Shown here: in pieces, positions 1 through 5,646 of the stretch | Layout of the letters: every line of letters begins with the position of its first letter | Position numbering within the stretch: position 1 is the stretch's first letter | From: Microbacterium sp. | GTDB lineage: Bacteria > Actinomycetota > Actinomycetes > Actinomycetales > Microbacteriaceae | Assembly (NCBI GenBank): GCA_003524435.1 | Contig: DQHP01000058.1 | Coordinates: forward strand, 1 to 6,208 | Direction of reading: 5' to 3' | Length of the DNA stretch: 6,208 nucleotides | Notes under the pieces: model-generated | Databases searched by the model: none | The model's input: only the letters and a program-made list of their open reading frames with translations | Told to the model about the DNA's origin: nothing | Position numbers and translations under genes: made by a program

Positions 1-332
1 CCCGCAAAGCTGCCAGCGCCAACGGCCGTGACGAGTGCGACGACGGCCGCGCCGACATTCAGCCAGTCGATGCGGCGGTGGCCGCGGGGCTTCTTGGCTT
101 TCTTGTTCGGAGCCGGGCTGAACACCGCAGGCGGCGTCATCGGTGAGCTGTTTGCCGACGCTGAGCTGACCAGGGCGGCCAGGCGCACAGCATCCGTTCC
201 CGCACCGCGGGCGGTCACCACACGCCGAGGCTGACCGACGAGCGCCTCAAGACGAGGATTCGACCCGACACTGCCGAGCGCAGACCGGTCTCTGGTCTGG
301 TCGAGGTCGGGGACCTCATCGATAGGGGGCAT
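1..332 (-). CDS. Partial unidentified membrane protein (N-terminal part, runs off the left edge)
   Basis: Reading the minus strand from ATG at 332-330 gives 110 codons without a stop up to the window edge, so the C-terminus is missing. The visible N-terminus is a hydrophilic tail of about 88 residues rich in Ser, Pro and Ala. It is followed by a basic stretch (NKKAKKPRGHRR, about residues 76-87) and then a hydrophobic segment (about 91-109) that looks like a single membrane anchor or uncleaved signal. Positive-inside charge would place the tail in the cytoplasm and the missing bulk outside. A weak GGTGA (complement of 337-341) lies 4 nt before the start. Codon third positions are G/C-rich, as in the neighbours. 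It is divergent from the first Wzz/BY-kinase gene, so an envelope or polysaccharide role is possible, but no family motif is visible and I do not assign a function. An opposite-strand ORF at 28-234 is a shadow of it. Confidence 0.7.
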   Translation of the reverse strand, partial: MPPIDEVPDLDQTRDRSALGSVGSNPRLEALVGQPRRVVTARGAGTDAVRLAALVSSASANSSPMTPPAVFSPAPNKKAKKPRGHRRIDWLNVGAAVVALVTAVGAGSFA

Positions 333-400
333 GCATTCACCGTTCTCGGGGCGCGCTCGCAACACGCGGCGCGGCAAGGGGCTATTCTCTCTAAGGATAC

Positions 401-413
401 TCGGCCCGGCCGA
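401..413. repeat. 13-bp inverted repeat, possible operator
   Basis: TCGGCC and GGCCGA form a perfect 6+6 inverted repeat around a single C. It lies between the candidate -10 elements of the two divergent genes, where a dimeric repressor could act on both. In DNA this GC-rich, a 6-bp inverted repeat can arise by chance, so the operator role is only a suggestion. Confidence 0.25.
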
Positions 414-443
414 CCATACTGAAGACCGCGACAGCAGAAGACC

Positions 444-448
444 GAGGA
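444..448 (+). promoter_or_regulatory. Ribosome binding site deciding the start of the first BY-kinase gene
   Basis: GAGGA ends 5 nt before ATG 454. The alternative ATG at 448 would overlap this site, and an in-frame ATG at 331 would lie inside the divergent gene with no such site. The 454 start also puts the protein in exact N-terminal register with its downstream paralogue (MTMQDYVRVL against MDLRDYLRIL). Confidence 0.6.
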
Positions 449-453
449 TGCAG

Positions 454-1824
454 ATGACCATGCAGGACTACGTGCGCGTTCTACGACGCAACCTCGTCCT
501 CATTCTCTCCCTGCTGATCATCGGCCTCTCGGCCGGAATCGTCGTCGCGCTCAACACTGAGACGAAGTACACCACCTCTACCGAGCTCTTCGTCTCAGCG
601 CAGGCAGGCGACGGCGCAACTACCGCAGAACTCAACCTCGCACGCGGCTACGCACAGCAGGCCGTCACCAGCTATGTGACCCTGTTCTCCAGCGCGATCG
701 TGTTACAGCCGGTGATCGACGACCTCGGCCTCGACACCACCGTCGGCGCCCTCGGCTCGAAGGTGACCGCGACCGCATCGACGGCCTCGACAGCTATTAC
801 TGTCACCGTCACCGACCACAACCCCGGTCAGGCAGCGCGCATCGCCAACGCCATCGGTGAAAGCTTCACAACGGTGGTCGCCGAAGAGCTCGAGCGTCCG
901 GTCGACAGCGGCGTCAGCATCGTGCGCATCGACACGCTCGAAGCCGCCCAGGTGCCGGTGTCGCCCGCCGCGCCGAACGTCAGGCTCATCGTCATTCTCG
1001 GCGCGCTGCTCGGGCTGGCCGCTGGTATCGGCATCGCTGCACTGCGTGCGGTGCTGGATAACCGCATCCGCTCGATCGAAGACGTCGAGAACGCGATCAA
1101 GGTGCCGATTCTCGGTGGCATCGCGCTTGACCCAGAGGCTCGTACGCAGCCGCTGATCATCGCAGCATCCGCTCGGAATCACCGCGCCGAGGCGTTTCGT
1201 TCGCTACGCACCAACGTCAAGTTCCTCGCGATCGGCGGCGAGCCTTCCGCCTTCGTCATCACCAGCTCTGGGCCGGGCGAAGGAAAATCGACCACAGCCG
1301 CGAATCTCGCGATCGCATTCGCTGACTCCGGCGCGCGCGTCGTGCTCATCGACGCCGACCTCAGATTGCCGCGCATCGCCGACTACTTCGCGATCGAAGG
1401 CGGCGTCGGACTCACCGAGGTGCTCGTCGGCCGCGTCGCCGCCAGTGAGGCCCTGCAGCGCTGGGGTCGCGGAACGCTCTTCGTGCTGCCATCAGGCACC
1501 GTGCCGCCGAACCCCGCCGAGCTGCTCGGATCGGCTGCGATGTCAGATCTGATCAGCGACCTGAAGACGACGTTCGACATCATCCTGATCGACAGCCCGC
1601 CGGTCGGGCTCGTGACCGATGCTGCGGTGCTCGCCCGCCGCACAGAGGGAGCAATCCTCGTCGCCGCGGCCGGAAAGACCCACGCCTCACGACTTGCGGA
1701 TGCTGTCACGAGCATCGAAAGCATCCACGCCAAGGTGGTCGGCGCCGTCGTCACCATGCTGCCCACCAAGGGTGTCGATCGGACTTCGTACGGGGTGTAC
1801 GGCGGATATGAGGCAACGCGCTGA
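454..1824 (+). CDS. Wzz-type polysaccharide co-polymerase fused to BY-kinase (first copy)
   Basis: Predicted membrane tyrosine autokinase (456 aa) that would control chain length and export of a capsular or extracellular polysaccharide. The Wzz-like part has membrane helices at about residues 14-33 and 177-197, a Pro-rich motif before the second (PVSPAAP, about 168-174), and an extracytoplasmic segment between them. The cytoplasmic kinase domain follows: EX2RX2R oligomerisation motif (E246, R249, R252), Walker A GPGEGKST (273-280, K278), Walker A' LIDADLRLPR (D300, D302), Walker B IILIDSPP (D380). It ends in a short tyrosine cluster (Y446, Y449, Y452), the expected autophosphorylation site. 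Activator and kinase are fused in one chain, unlike the split CapA/CapB of Firmicutes. All catalytic motifs are intact. A paralogue follows after 117 bp. No cognate phosphatase, polymerase or flippase gene is visible in the window, so the polysaccharide is unknown. The ATG at 448 is a less likely start. Confidence 0.93.
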   Translation: MTMQDYVRVLRRNLVLILSLLIIGLSAGIVVALNTETKYTTSTELFVSAQAGDGATTAELNLARGYAQQAVTSYVTLFSSAIVLQPVIDDLGLDTTVGALGSKVTATASTASTAITVTVTDHNPGQAARIANAIGESFTTVVAEELERPVDSGVSIVRIDTLEAAQVPVSPAAPNVRLIVILGALLGLAAGIGIAALRAVLDNRIRSIEDVENAIKVPILGGIALDPEARTQPLIIAASARNHRAEAFRSLRTNVKFLAIGGEPSAFVITSSGPGEGKSTTAANLAIAFADSGARVVLIDADLRLPRIADYFAIEGGVGLTEVLVGRVAASEALQRWGRGTLFVLPSGTVPPNPAELLGSAAMSDLISDLKTTFDIILIDSPPVGLVTDAAVLARRTEGAILVAAAGKTHASRLADAVTSIESIHAKVVGAVVTMLPTKGVDRTSYGVYGGYEATR

Positions 1825-1925
1825 TTCACTGGCGTTTATCTGTCTTGCTTTTTGAGTAAAACGGTCTCAACCGAGGCTGTGAAAGAATGACGAAGTCGCT
1901 ATGTGCGACACCGACAACAAATCCC

Positions 1926-1932
1926 AGGGGGA
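1926..1932 (+). promoter_or_regulatory. Strong Shine-Dalgarno for the second BY-kinase gene (GTG start)
   Basis: AGGGGGA lies 9 nt before GTG 1942 and fixes that start over an upstream in-frame GTG at 1903, which has no such site and would add 13 unconserved residues. The rest of the 117-bp gap (1825-1941) holds an AT-richer stretch around 1835-1862 with TTGAGT at 1852-1857, which might be a -35. No convincing -10 follows at the right distance and there is no terminator-like hairpin, so read-through from the first copy is the simpler reading. Confidence 0.7.
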
Positions 1933-1941
1933 TCAGACCAC

Positions 1942-3369
1942 GTGGATCTTCGCGACTATCTACGCATCCTGCACAAAAACTGGATCGTGATCCTGGTGCT
2001 GCTGCTCGTCGGGCTCGCCGGCGGCGCGGCCTACGCGTTCACGCAGGCACCCAAATACGTGGCGTCCACCCAGCTCTACGTGTCGGTGCGCACCGAGGGC
2101 GCCGCGACCGGTGACCTCGTGCAGGGAACCACGTTCGCCCGCCAGATGGTCACCAGCTATGTCGACGTCATCGGCACCGCGCTGGTGCTCGACCCGGTCG
2201 TCGACGAGCTGAAGCTCGACACCTCTGCGACTGCTCTTGCGGGACGCATCACGGCGACGACGCCGCTGAACACAGTGCTGATCAACATCACCGCGACGGA
2301 TGCTGATCCTGAGCTTGCAGCGAAGATCGCGGATGCTACGGCGGCCAGCTTCGCGGAGGTCGTACAGAACGACCTTGAGCGCCCTGACACCGAGGGCGGC
2401 GCAAGCCCCGTGCAGATCACCATCACCGACCCTGCGGCCGAGCCGACGGTGCCGTCGAGCCCGAACATTCCGCTGCTGGTCGTGCTGGGCGGGCTGCTGG
2501 GCCTTGCCGCTGGTATCGCCTTCGCCGTACTGCGGACCGTTCTCGACACTCGCATCCACACGCTGCATGACCTGGAGTCGCTCTCTGACCGGCCGATGCT
2601 CGGTGGGATCGCGTACGACCCGGAGGCGCAGAAGCGTCCGCTCATCGTGCATGCTGATCCGCGCAGCCCTCGAGCAGAGTCGTTCCGCGCGCTGCGCACG
2701 AACTTGCAGTTCCTCGAGGTCGACTCGAACTCGCGCACCTTCGTCGTCTCGAGCGCCGGTCCGGGTGAGGGCAAGTCGACCACTACGGCGAACCTCGCGA
2801 TCGCGCTGGCTGAGACCGGAGCGCGCGTCGCGCTGGTCGACGGCGACCTGCGGCTGCCGCGCGTCGCCACGTACATGGGCATCGAGGGCGGCGTGGGTCT
2901 CACGAACGCGCTGATCGGCCAGGTCGACGTTGCTGATGCTCTGCAGAAGTGGGGCGCGAACGACCTCTACGTGCTGCCCAGTGGACCAGTGCCGCCGAAC
3001 CCGAGCGAGCTGCTCGGATCGAGCGCAATGGACCGGATCCTCAAGCCGCTCGAAGAGTACTTCGACTACATCCTGATCGACGCTCCCCCGCTGCTGCTCG
3101 TCACCGACGCCGCTGTCATCGGGAAGAAGACGCGCGGGGTCATTCTGACCGCGGCATCCGGAAAGACTCGCAAGCCGGAGCTTTCGGGAGCGATCCGCAC
3201 GCTCGAGACCGCCGGAGTGAACCTGCTCGGCATCGTCGTGACGATGCTGCCCACCAAGGGACCGGACAGCTACGGCTACGGCTCGTACACGTACGGATCA
3301 ACGAAGGACCACGGCCAGGCGCCGGTCGAGCTGAGCGATCGGCAGACTCGGTTGCGGCGGCGGGTTTAA
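1942..3369 (+). CDS. Wzz-type polysaccharide co-polymerase fused to BY-kinase (second copy)
   Basis: Paralogue of the preceding gene (475 aa, GTG start) with the same predicted role in polysaccharide chain-length control and export. Membrane helices lie at about residues 14-33 and 178-197. The kinase motifs have exactly the residue numbers of the first copy: EX2RX2R E246/R249/R252, Walker A GPGEGKST 273-280 with K278, Walker A' LVDGDLRLPR with D300 and D302, Walker B YILIDAPP with D380. By hand count 64 of 91 residues match between 273 and 363. The tail differs: four tyrosines (Y444, Y446, Y449, Y451) in a Gly/Ser/Tyr repeat, then 24 further residues ending in a basic patch (RLRRRV). So both copies look catalytically competent but carry different phosphorylation tails. 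A hairpin starts at the base after the stop codon, suggesting this is the last gene of the unit. Confidence 0.93.
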   Translation: MDLRDYLRILHKNWIVILVLLLVGLAGGAAYAFTQAPKYVASTQLYVSVRTEGAATGDLVQGTTFARQMVTSYVDVIGTALVLDPVVDELKLDTSATALAGRITATTPLNTVLINITATDADPELAAKIADATAASFAEVVQNDLERPDTEGGASPVQITITDPAAEPTVPSSPNIPLLVVLGGLLGLAAGIAFAVLRTVLDTRIHTLHDLESLSDRPMLGGIAYDPEAQKRPLIVHADPRSPRAESFRALRTNLQFLEVDSNSRTFVVSSAGPGEGKSTTTANLAIALAETGARVALVDGDLRLPRVATYMGIEGGVGLTNALIGQVDVADALQKWGANDLYVLPSGPVPPNPSELLGSSAMDRILKPLEEYFDYILIDAPPLLLVTDAAVIGKKTRGVILTAASGKTRKPELSGAIRTLETAGVNLLGIVVTMLPTKGPDSYGYGSYTYGSTKDHGQAPVELSDRQTRLRRRV

Positions 3370-3390
3370 GGCTAAGTCCTCGTCTTAGCC
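3370..3390 (+). terminator. Probable terminator hairpin after the BY-kinase pair
   Basis: GGCTAAG (3370-3376) and CTTAGCC (3384-3390) form a perfect 7-bp stem with a 7-nt loop, starting at the first base after the TAA stop. No T-tract follows, as is common for actinobacterial hairpin terminators, so termination efficiency is uncertain. The next gene has its own candidate promoter 39 bp further on, which fits a transcription boundary here. Confidence 0.5.
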
Positions 3391-3428
3391 CGGCGGGTTC
3401 CGCGCGTGGTGGCGTATCCGTCGCCTGC

Positions 3429-3434
3429 TAGGTT
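3429..3434 (+). promoter_or_regulatory. -10 element placing the next gene in a leaderless transcript
   Basis: TAGGTT matches the actinobacterial TANNNT -10 pattern and is preceded by an extended-10 TGC (3426-3428). Six bases (CGGGGC) separate it from ATG 3441, so transcription would start at or within a base or two of the start codon. No Shine-Dalgarno at a proper distance is present. A -35 is not obvious. Confidence 0.55.
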
Positions 3435-3440
3435 CGGGGC

Positions 3441-5219
3441 ATGGCCGCTATCAAAGACGAACCGGACTCCCCTTCAGGTGACCGCACGCAGAGTGTGCAT
3501 CAGAGTTTTCGAACAGAACTCGTCAAGAAGGAACACGACGTCGTCGACGAGCATTGGGCTGGCGGTGTTCCGCCCCAGTTCGGCATCGCCCCCCGGGTGC
3601 GAGTCGGTAAAAGCAAATGGTTCAACCTGCTCTGGCTGATTCCCATCGGTCTGCTGCTCCTGGTCATCGGGATCGCCGTCGCGAAAGCGATTCGCGAGCT
3701 TCCTGCGGTGCAGGATTTCATTGCCCAGTACCCGGGCGAGTCAGAGTTGCCCGACGACGCCCCGGTTGGCTTTCCGACCTGGATCGGCTGGCAGCACTTT
3801 CTCAACGCGTTCCTGCTGATCTTCATCATCCGCTCGGGAATCACCATCCTCGCCGACCATCCGAGGCTGTACCTGACTCGGCACTCCACTCCGGGTAAGG
3901 ACTGGTTCCGCATCCAGAAGCCCATCCCGACCGACCCGCTCTACACCGCGAAACAGGACTCCATCACCCTGCCGGATGGGGTCGGCCTTCCGGGCCGGCG
4001 GCATTCCATCGGGCTCGCCCGCTGGTGGCATCTTGGCGTCGATACCCTCTGGTTGCTCAACGGCATCATCTTCATGGTGCTCATCTTCGCCACCGGACAC
4101 TGGGTTCGCCTGGTCCCGATGAGCTGGGATGTTATCCCGCATTCGATCTCGGTCGCCATCCAGTATCTGTCGCTGGATTGGCCGATCGAGAACGGCTGGG
4201 TCAACTACAACAGCCTGCAGCTGATCGCCTACTTCATCACGGTGTTCATCGCCGCACCAGCCGCCCTGATCACGGGGCTCGGGATGTCGCCGGCGCTGTC
4301 GACCCGGTTCCGCTGGATCAGCTCGATCTTCAGCATCCAGATCGCCCGCACCCTGCACTTCCTGGTGCTGTGCTGGTTCGTCGCGTTCATCGTCGTGCAC
4401 GTCGCGTTGGTGATGACCACTGGGGCGCTGCGCAACCTTAATCACATGTACGGCGCTCGGGACGACAACAGTTGGGTCGGATTCTGGATCTTCGCCGCGT
4501 CGATGGTGGTCATGATCGTCGCCTGGGTCGCCGCAACGCCGCTCACGTACCGCTTCCCGCGGAAGGTGCAGAGGGCGGCATACGCTCTGGTCGGTCCGGC
4601 GCAGAAACTGTTCGAGCACCTCGATGCCAAGCCGGGCCAGTACACCGAGAAAGACATCTCGCCGTACTTCTGGCACAACGGAAAGTACCCCGAGACCGAA
4701 GAGTACAAGAAGCTGCAGGCCGGTGACTTCTCCGACTACACGCTGCGCATCAACGGGCTCGTTGAGAACCCGGTCGAGTTGAGCCTGGATGAACTGCGCT
4801 CACTCGCCCACCACGAGCAGATCACGCAGCACTTCTGCATCCAGGGCTGGTCAGGTGTCGCCAAGTGGGGTGGTGTGTCGATGAAGACCATCCTCGAACT
4901 GGCGAAGCCCAAACCGGAGGCGAAGTGGGTAATCTTCTACTCGTTCGCGGTCGGCCCGGATGGCGGTATCTATTACGACGCCCAACCCATCGAGCAGATG
5001 AGTTACCCGCTGACGATGCTGGCCTACGAGATGAACGACGATGACCTCTCCTTCGGCCATGGGGCACCTCTCCGACTTCGCAACGAAGTGCAGCTGGGGT
5101 TCAAGATGGTCAAGTGGATCAAGGGCGTCGAGTTCGTCGAGCACTTCTCCGAGGTCGGTGGCGGGCACGGCGGCTACAACAACGATCACGAGTTCTTCGG
5201 TTACCGGCAATCGATTTGA
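3441..5219 (+). CDS. Cytochrome b561-like membrane domain fused to sulfite-oxidase-fold molybdopterin oxidoreductase
   Basis: Predicted membrane molybdoenzyme (592 aa) exchanging electrons with the quinone pool through heme b. After a hydrophilic N-terminus (1-59) come six likely helices: about 60-84, 115-137, 195-219, 259-281, 304-329 and 346-368. Heme ligand candidates are H119, H197 and an H-x13-H pair (H306, H320) in helix 5, the pattern of di-heme formate dehydrogenase/hydrogenase-type cytochrome b subunits. The C-terminal part (about 430-585) resembles the Oxidored_molyb domain of YedY/MsrP and sulfite oxidase. C466 in FCIQGWSGVAKW is the expected molybdenum ligand, and HGAPLRLRN...KMVKWI is the conserved late motif. 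There is no Tat signal, and positive-inside charge puts this domain in the cytoplasm, unlike periplasmic MsrP. Substrate unknown; sulfoxide, sulfite or another oxyanion are all possible. The start is supported by the -10 element 6 nt upstream. It appears monocistronic or paired with the cupin. Confidence 0.88.
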   Translation: MAAIKDEPDSPSGDRTQSVHQSFRTELVKKEHDVVDEHWAGGVPPQFGIAPRVRVGKSKWFNLLWLIPIGLLLLVIGIAVAKAIRELPAVQDFIAQYPGESELPDDAPVGFPTWIGWQHFLNAFLLIFIIRSGITILADHPRLYLTRHSTPGKDWFRIQKPIPTDPLYTAKQDSITLPDGVGLPGRRHSIGLARWWHLGVDTLWLLNGIIFMVLIFATGHWVRLVPMSWDVIPHSISVAIQYLSLDWPIENGWVNYNSLQLIAYFITVFIAAPAALITGLGMSPALSTRFRWISSIFSIQIARTLHFLVLCWFVAFIVVHVALVMTTGALRNLNHMYGARDDNSWVGFWIFAASMVVMIVAWVAATPLTYRFPRKVQRAAYALVGPAQKLFEHLDAKPGQYTEKDISPYFWHNGKYPETEEYKKLQAGDFSDYTLRINGLVENPVELSLDELRSLAHHEQITQHFCIQGWSGVAKWGGVSMKTILELAKPKPEAKWVIFYSFAVGPDGGIYYDAQPIEQMSYPLTMLAYEMNDDDLSFGHGAPLRLRNEVQLGFKMVKWIKGVEFVEHFSEVGGGHGGYNNDHEFFGYRQSI

Positions 5220-5251
5220 GGTCGAGCGTCACAGTGCCGTATTTCCCGGCG

Positions 5252-5264
5252 GCCGCGGAGCGGC
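5252..5264 (+). terminator. Small GC hairpin between the molybdoenzyme and cupin genes
   Basis: GCCGC (5252-5256), loop GGA, GCGGC (5260-5264) form a 5-bp perfect stem 33 nt after the stop codon of the molybdoenzyme gene. There is no T-tract, and the stem lies just upstream of the candidate cupin -10. It could be a weak terminator or chance in GC-rich sequence. Confidence 0.2.
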
Positions 5265-5273
5265 GAATCACCG

Positions 5274-5279
5274 TACGCT
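5274..5279 (+). promoter_or_regulatory. -10 element placing the cupin gene in a leaderless transcript
   Basis: TACGCT (TANNNT) is separated by exactly six bases (GTTCGC) from ATG 5286, the same geometry as in front of the molybdoenzyme gene. No Shine-Dalgarno precedes the ATG. No clear -35 is visible. Confidence 0.5.
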
Positions 5280-5285
5280 GTTCGC

Positions 5286-5618
5286 ATGCAGAAGATCTCG
5301 ATTGAGGCCCTCGCCCGCCAACAACTCGAAGCGGCTGCCGTCGCGAACAGTGGTCGTGCTGCCGACACTGTCTTCGGCGGTCACGAAAAGGTGCTTCGAC
5401 AGACCGTCATCGGCATGACGCAAGGCACCGTGTTGGGAGAGCATGAAAACCCCGGCGAGGCGACCGTTTACGTCCTTGAAGGGCGAGTGCGGCTATGGAA
5501 TGGAGAGGACTCCTGGCAAGCACGCGCGGGCGACCTTCTCATCATGCCGGACGCTCGGCATAGTCTGGAGGCGGAGGAGGATGCAGCAATCCTTCTCACG
5601 GTGGCGAAACTGCCCTGA
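5286..5618 (+). CDS. Small single-domain cupin protein
   Basis: Encodes a 110-residue protein that looks like one complete cupin beta-barrel after a short helical N-terminus (about 1-25). Cupin motif 1 is recognisable around 47-66 (GTVLGEHENPGEATVYVLEG). It has H53, but Asn55 replaces the second histidine and the usual glutamate position, seven residues before G66, is Ala59, with E58 next to it. Motif 2 is GDLLIMPDARH (82-92), with H92. Two of the usual metal-ligand positions are therefore altered, so metal binding and enzymatic activity are doubtful; a sensory, binding or structural role is equally possible. It starts 66 bp after the molybdoenzyme gene, in the same direction, with its own candidate promoter. 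It converges on the GtrA gene, with 12 bp between stop codons. No substrate can be inferred. Confidence 0.85.
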   Translation: MQKISIEALARQQLEAAAVANSGRAADTVFGGHEKVLRQTVIGMTQGTVLGEHENPGEATVYVLEGRVRLWNGEDSWQARAGDLLIMPDARHSLEAEEDAAILLTVAKLP

Positions 5619-5620
5619 CT

Positions 5621-5646
5621 CACACCGGCTTCAGGGTGCAGGTGTG
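5621..5646. terminator. Possible bidirectional terminator between convergent genes
   Basis: CACACC (5621-5626) and GGTGTG (5641-5646) form a 6-bp perfect stem with a 14-nt loop. It starts three bases after the cupin stop and covers the last codons of the GtrA gene. Convergent genes need termination here, and the stem is the only candidate I see. It lacks a T-tract on either strand and has a long loop, so this is weak. Confidence 0.25.

Larger units (their letters stand above)
333..453. promoter_or_regulatory. Divergent intergenic region, probable promoters for both flanking genes
   Basis: This 121-bp gap separates the start codons of two divergent genes, so it should hold promoters for both. 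Plus-strand candidates are TATTCT at 383-388 (with GCAACA 359-364 as a poor -35, 18-bp spacer) and CATACT at 415-420. A minus-strand candidate is TATCCT (complement of 394-399) with TTCAGT (complement of 418-423) 18 bp upstream. None is a strong consensus match, so the region assignment is firmer than any hexamer. It also contains a 13-bp palindrome, listed separately. Confidence 0.4.
454..3369 (+). repeat. Tandem gene duplication (two Wzz/BY-kinase copies, 1488-nt offset)
   Basis: Exact words shared between the two genes at a constant 1488-nt offset include ATGCTGCCCACCAAGGG (1756 and 3244), GAGCTGCTCGGATCG (1519 and 3007) and GCCGCTGGTATCG (1018 and 2506). GTCACCAGCTATGT (664 and 2149) is displaced by one codon, showing a single-residue indel in the extracytoplasmic part that is later compensated. 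Elsewhere synonymous sites have diverged widely, so the duplication is not recent. The words fall on conserved protein motifs, so selection rather than gene conversion may explain them. Confidence 0.85.

Noticed and set aside
331..453. N-terminal extension of the first BY-kinase from ATG 331
   Set aside because: It would overlap the divergent gene's start codon, has no ribosome binding site, adds 39 residues absent from the paralogue, and covers the only space for the divergent promoters.
703..1182. 159-codon minus-strand open frame opposite the first BY-kinase gene
   Set aside because: Shadow of the conserved coding frame, with no motif or plausible start signal.
1862..1873. CGGT-CTCA-ACCG mini-hairpin between the kinase genes as a terminator
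   Set aside because: A 4-bp stem is too weak to claim, and the tandem arrangement is equally explained by read-through.
1887..2114. 75-codon plus-strand frame starting between the two kinase genes, possible leader peptide
   Set aside because: It runs into the second kinase gene in another frame, has no good ribosome binding site, and its product is Arg-rich low complexity.
1960..2652. 230-codon minus-strand open frame opposite the second BY-kinase gene
   Set aside because: Arg/His/Asp-rich shadow of the conserved Wzz/kinase frame, with no family motif.
2157..2903. 248-codon minus-strand open frame opposite the second BY-kinase gene
   Set aside because: Ser/Arg/Pro-rich low-complexity translation, antisense to a well-supported gene.
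3741..4676. 311-codon minus-strand open frame opposite the molybdoenzyme gene
   Set aside because: Its composition (runs of D, R, H, E, Q) is typical of an antisense shadow in high-GC DNA, and the plus strand encodes a clear membrane protein with conserved motifs.
3441..5219. Tat-exported MsrP-like periplasmic enzyme
   Set aside because: There is no twin-arginine signal at the N-terminus, and the molybdopterin domain follows six membrane helices with cytoplasm-biased charge.
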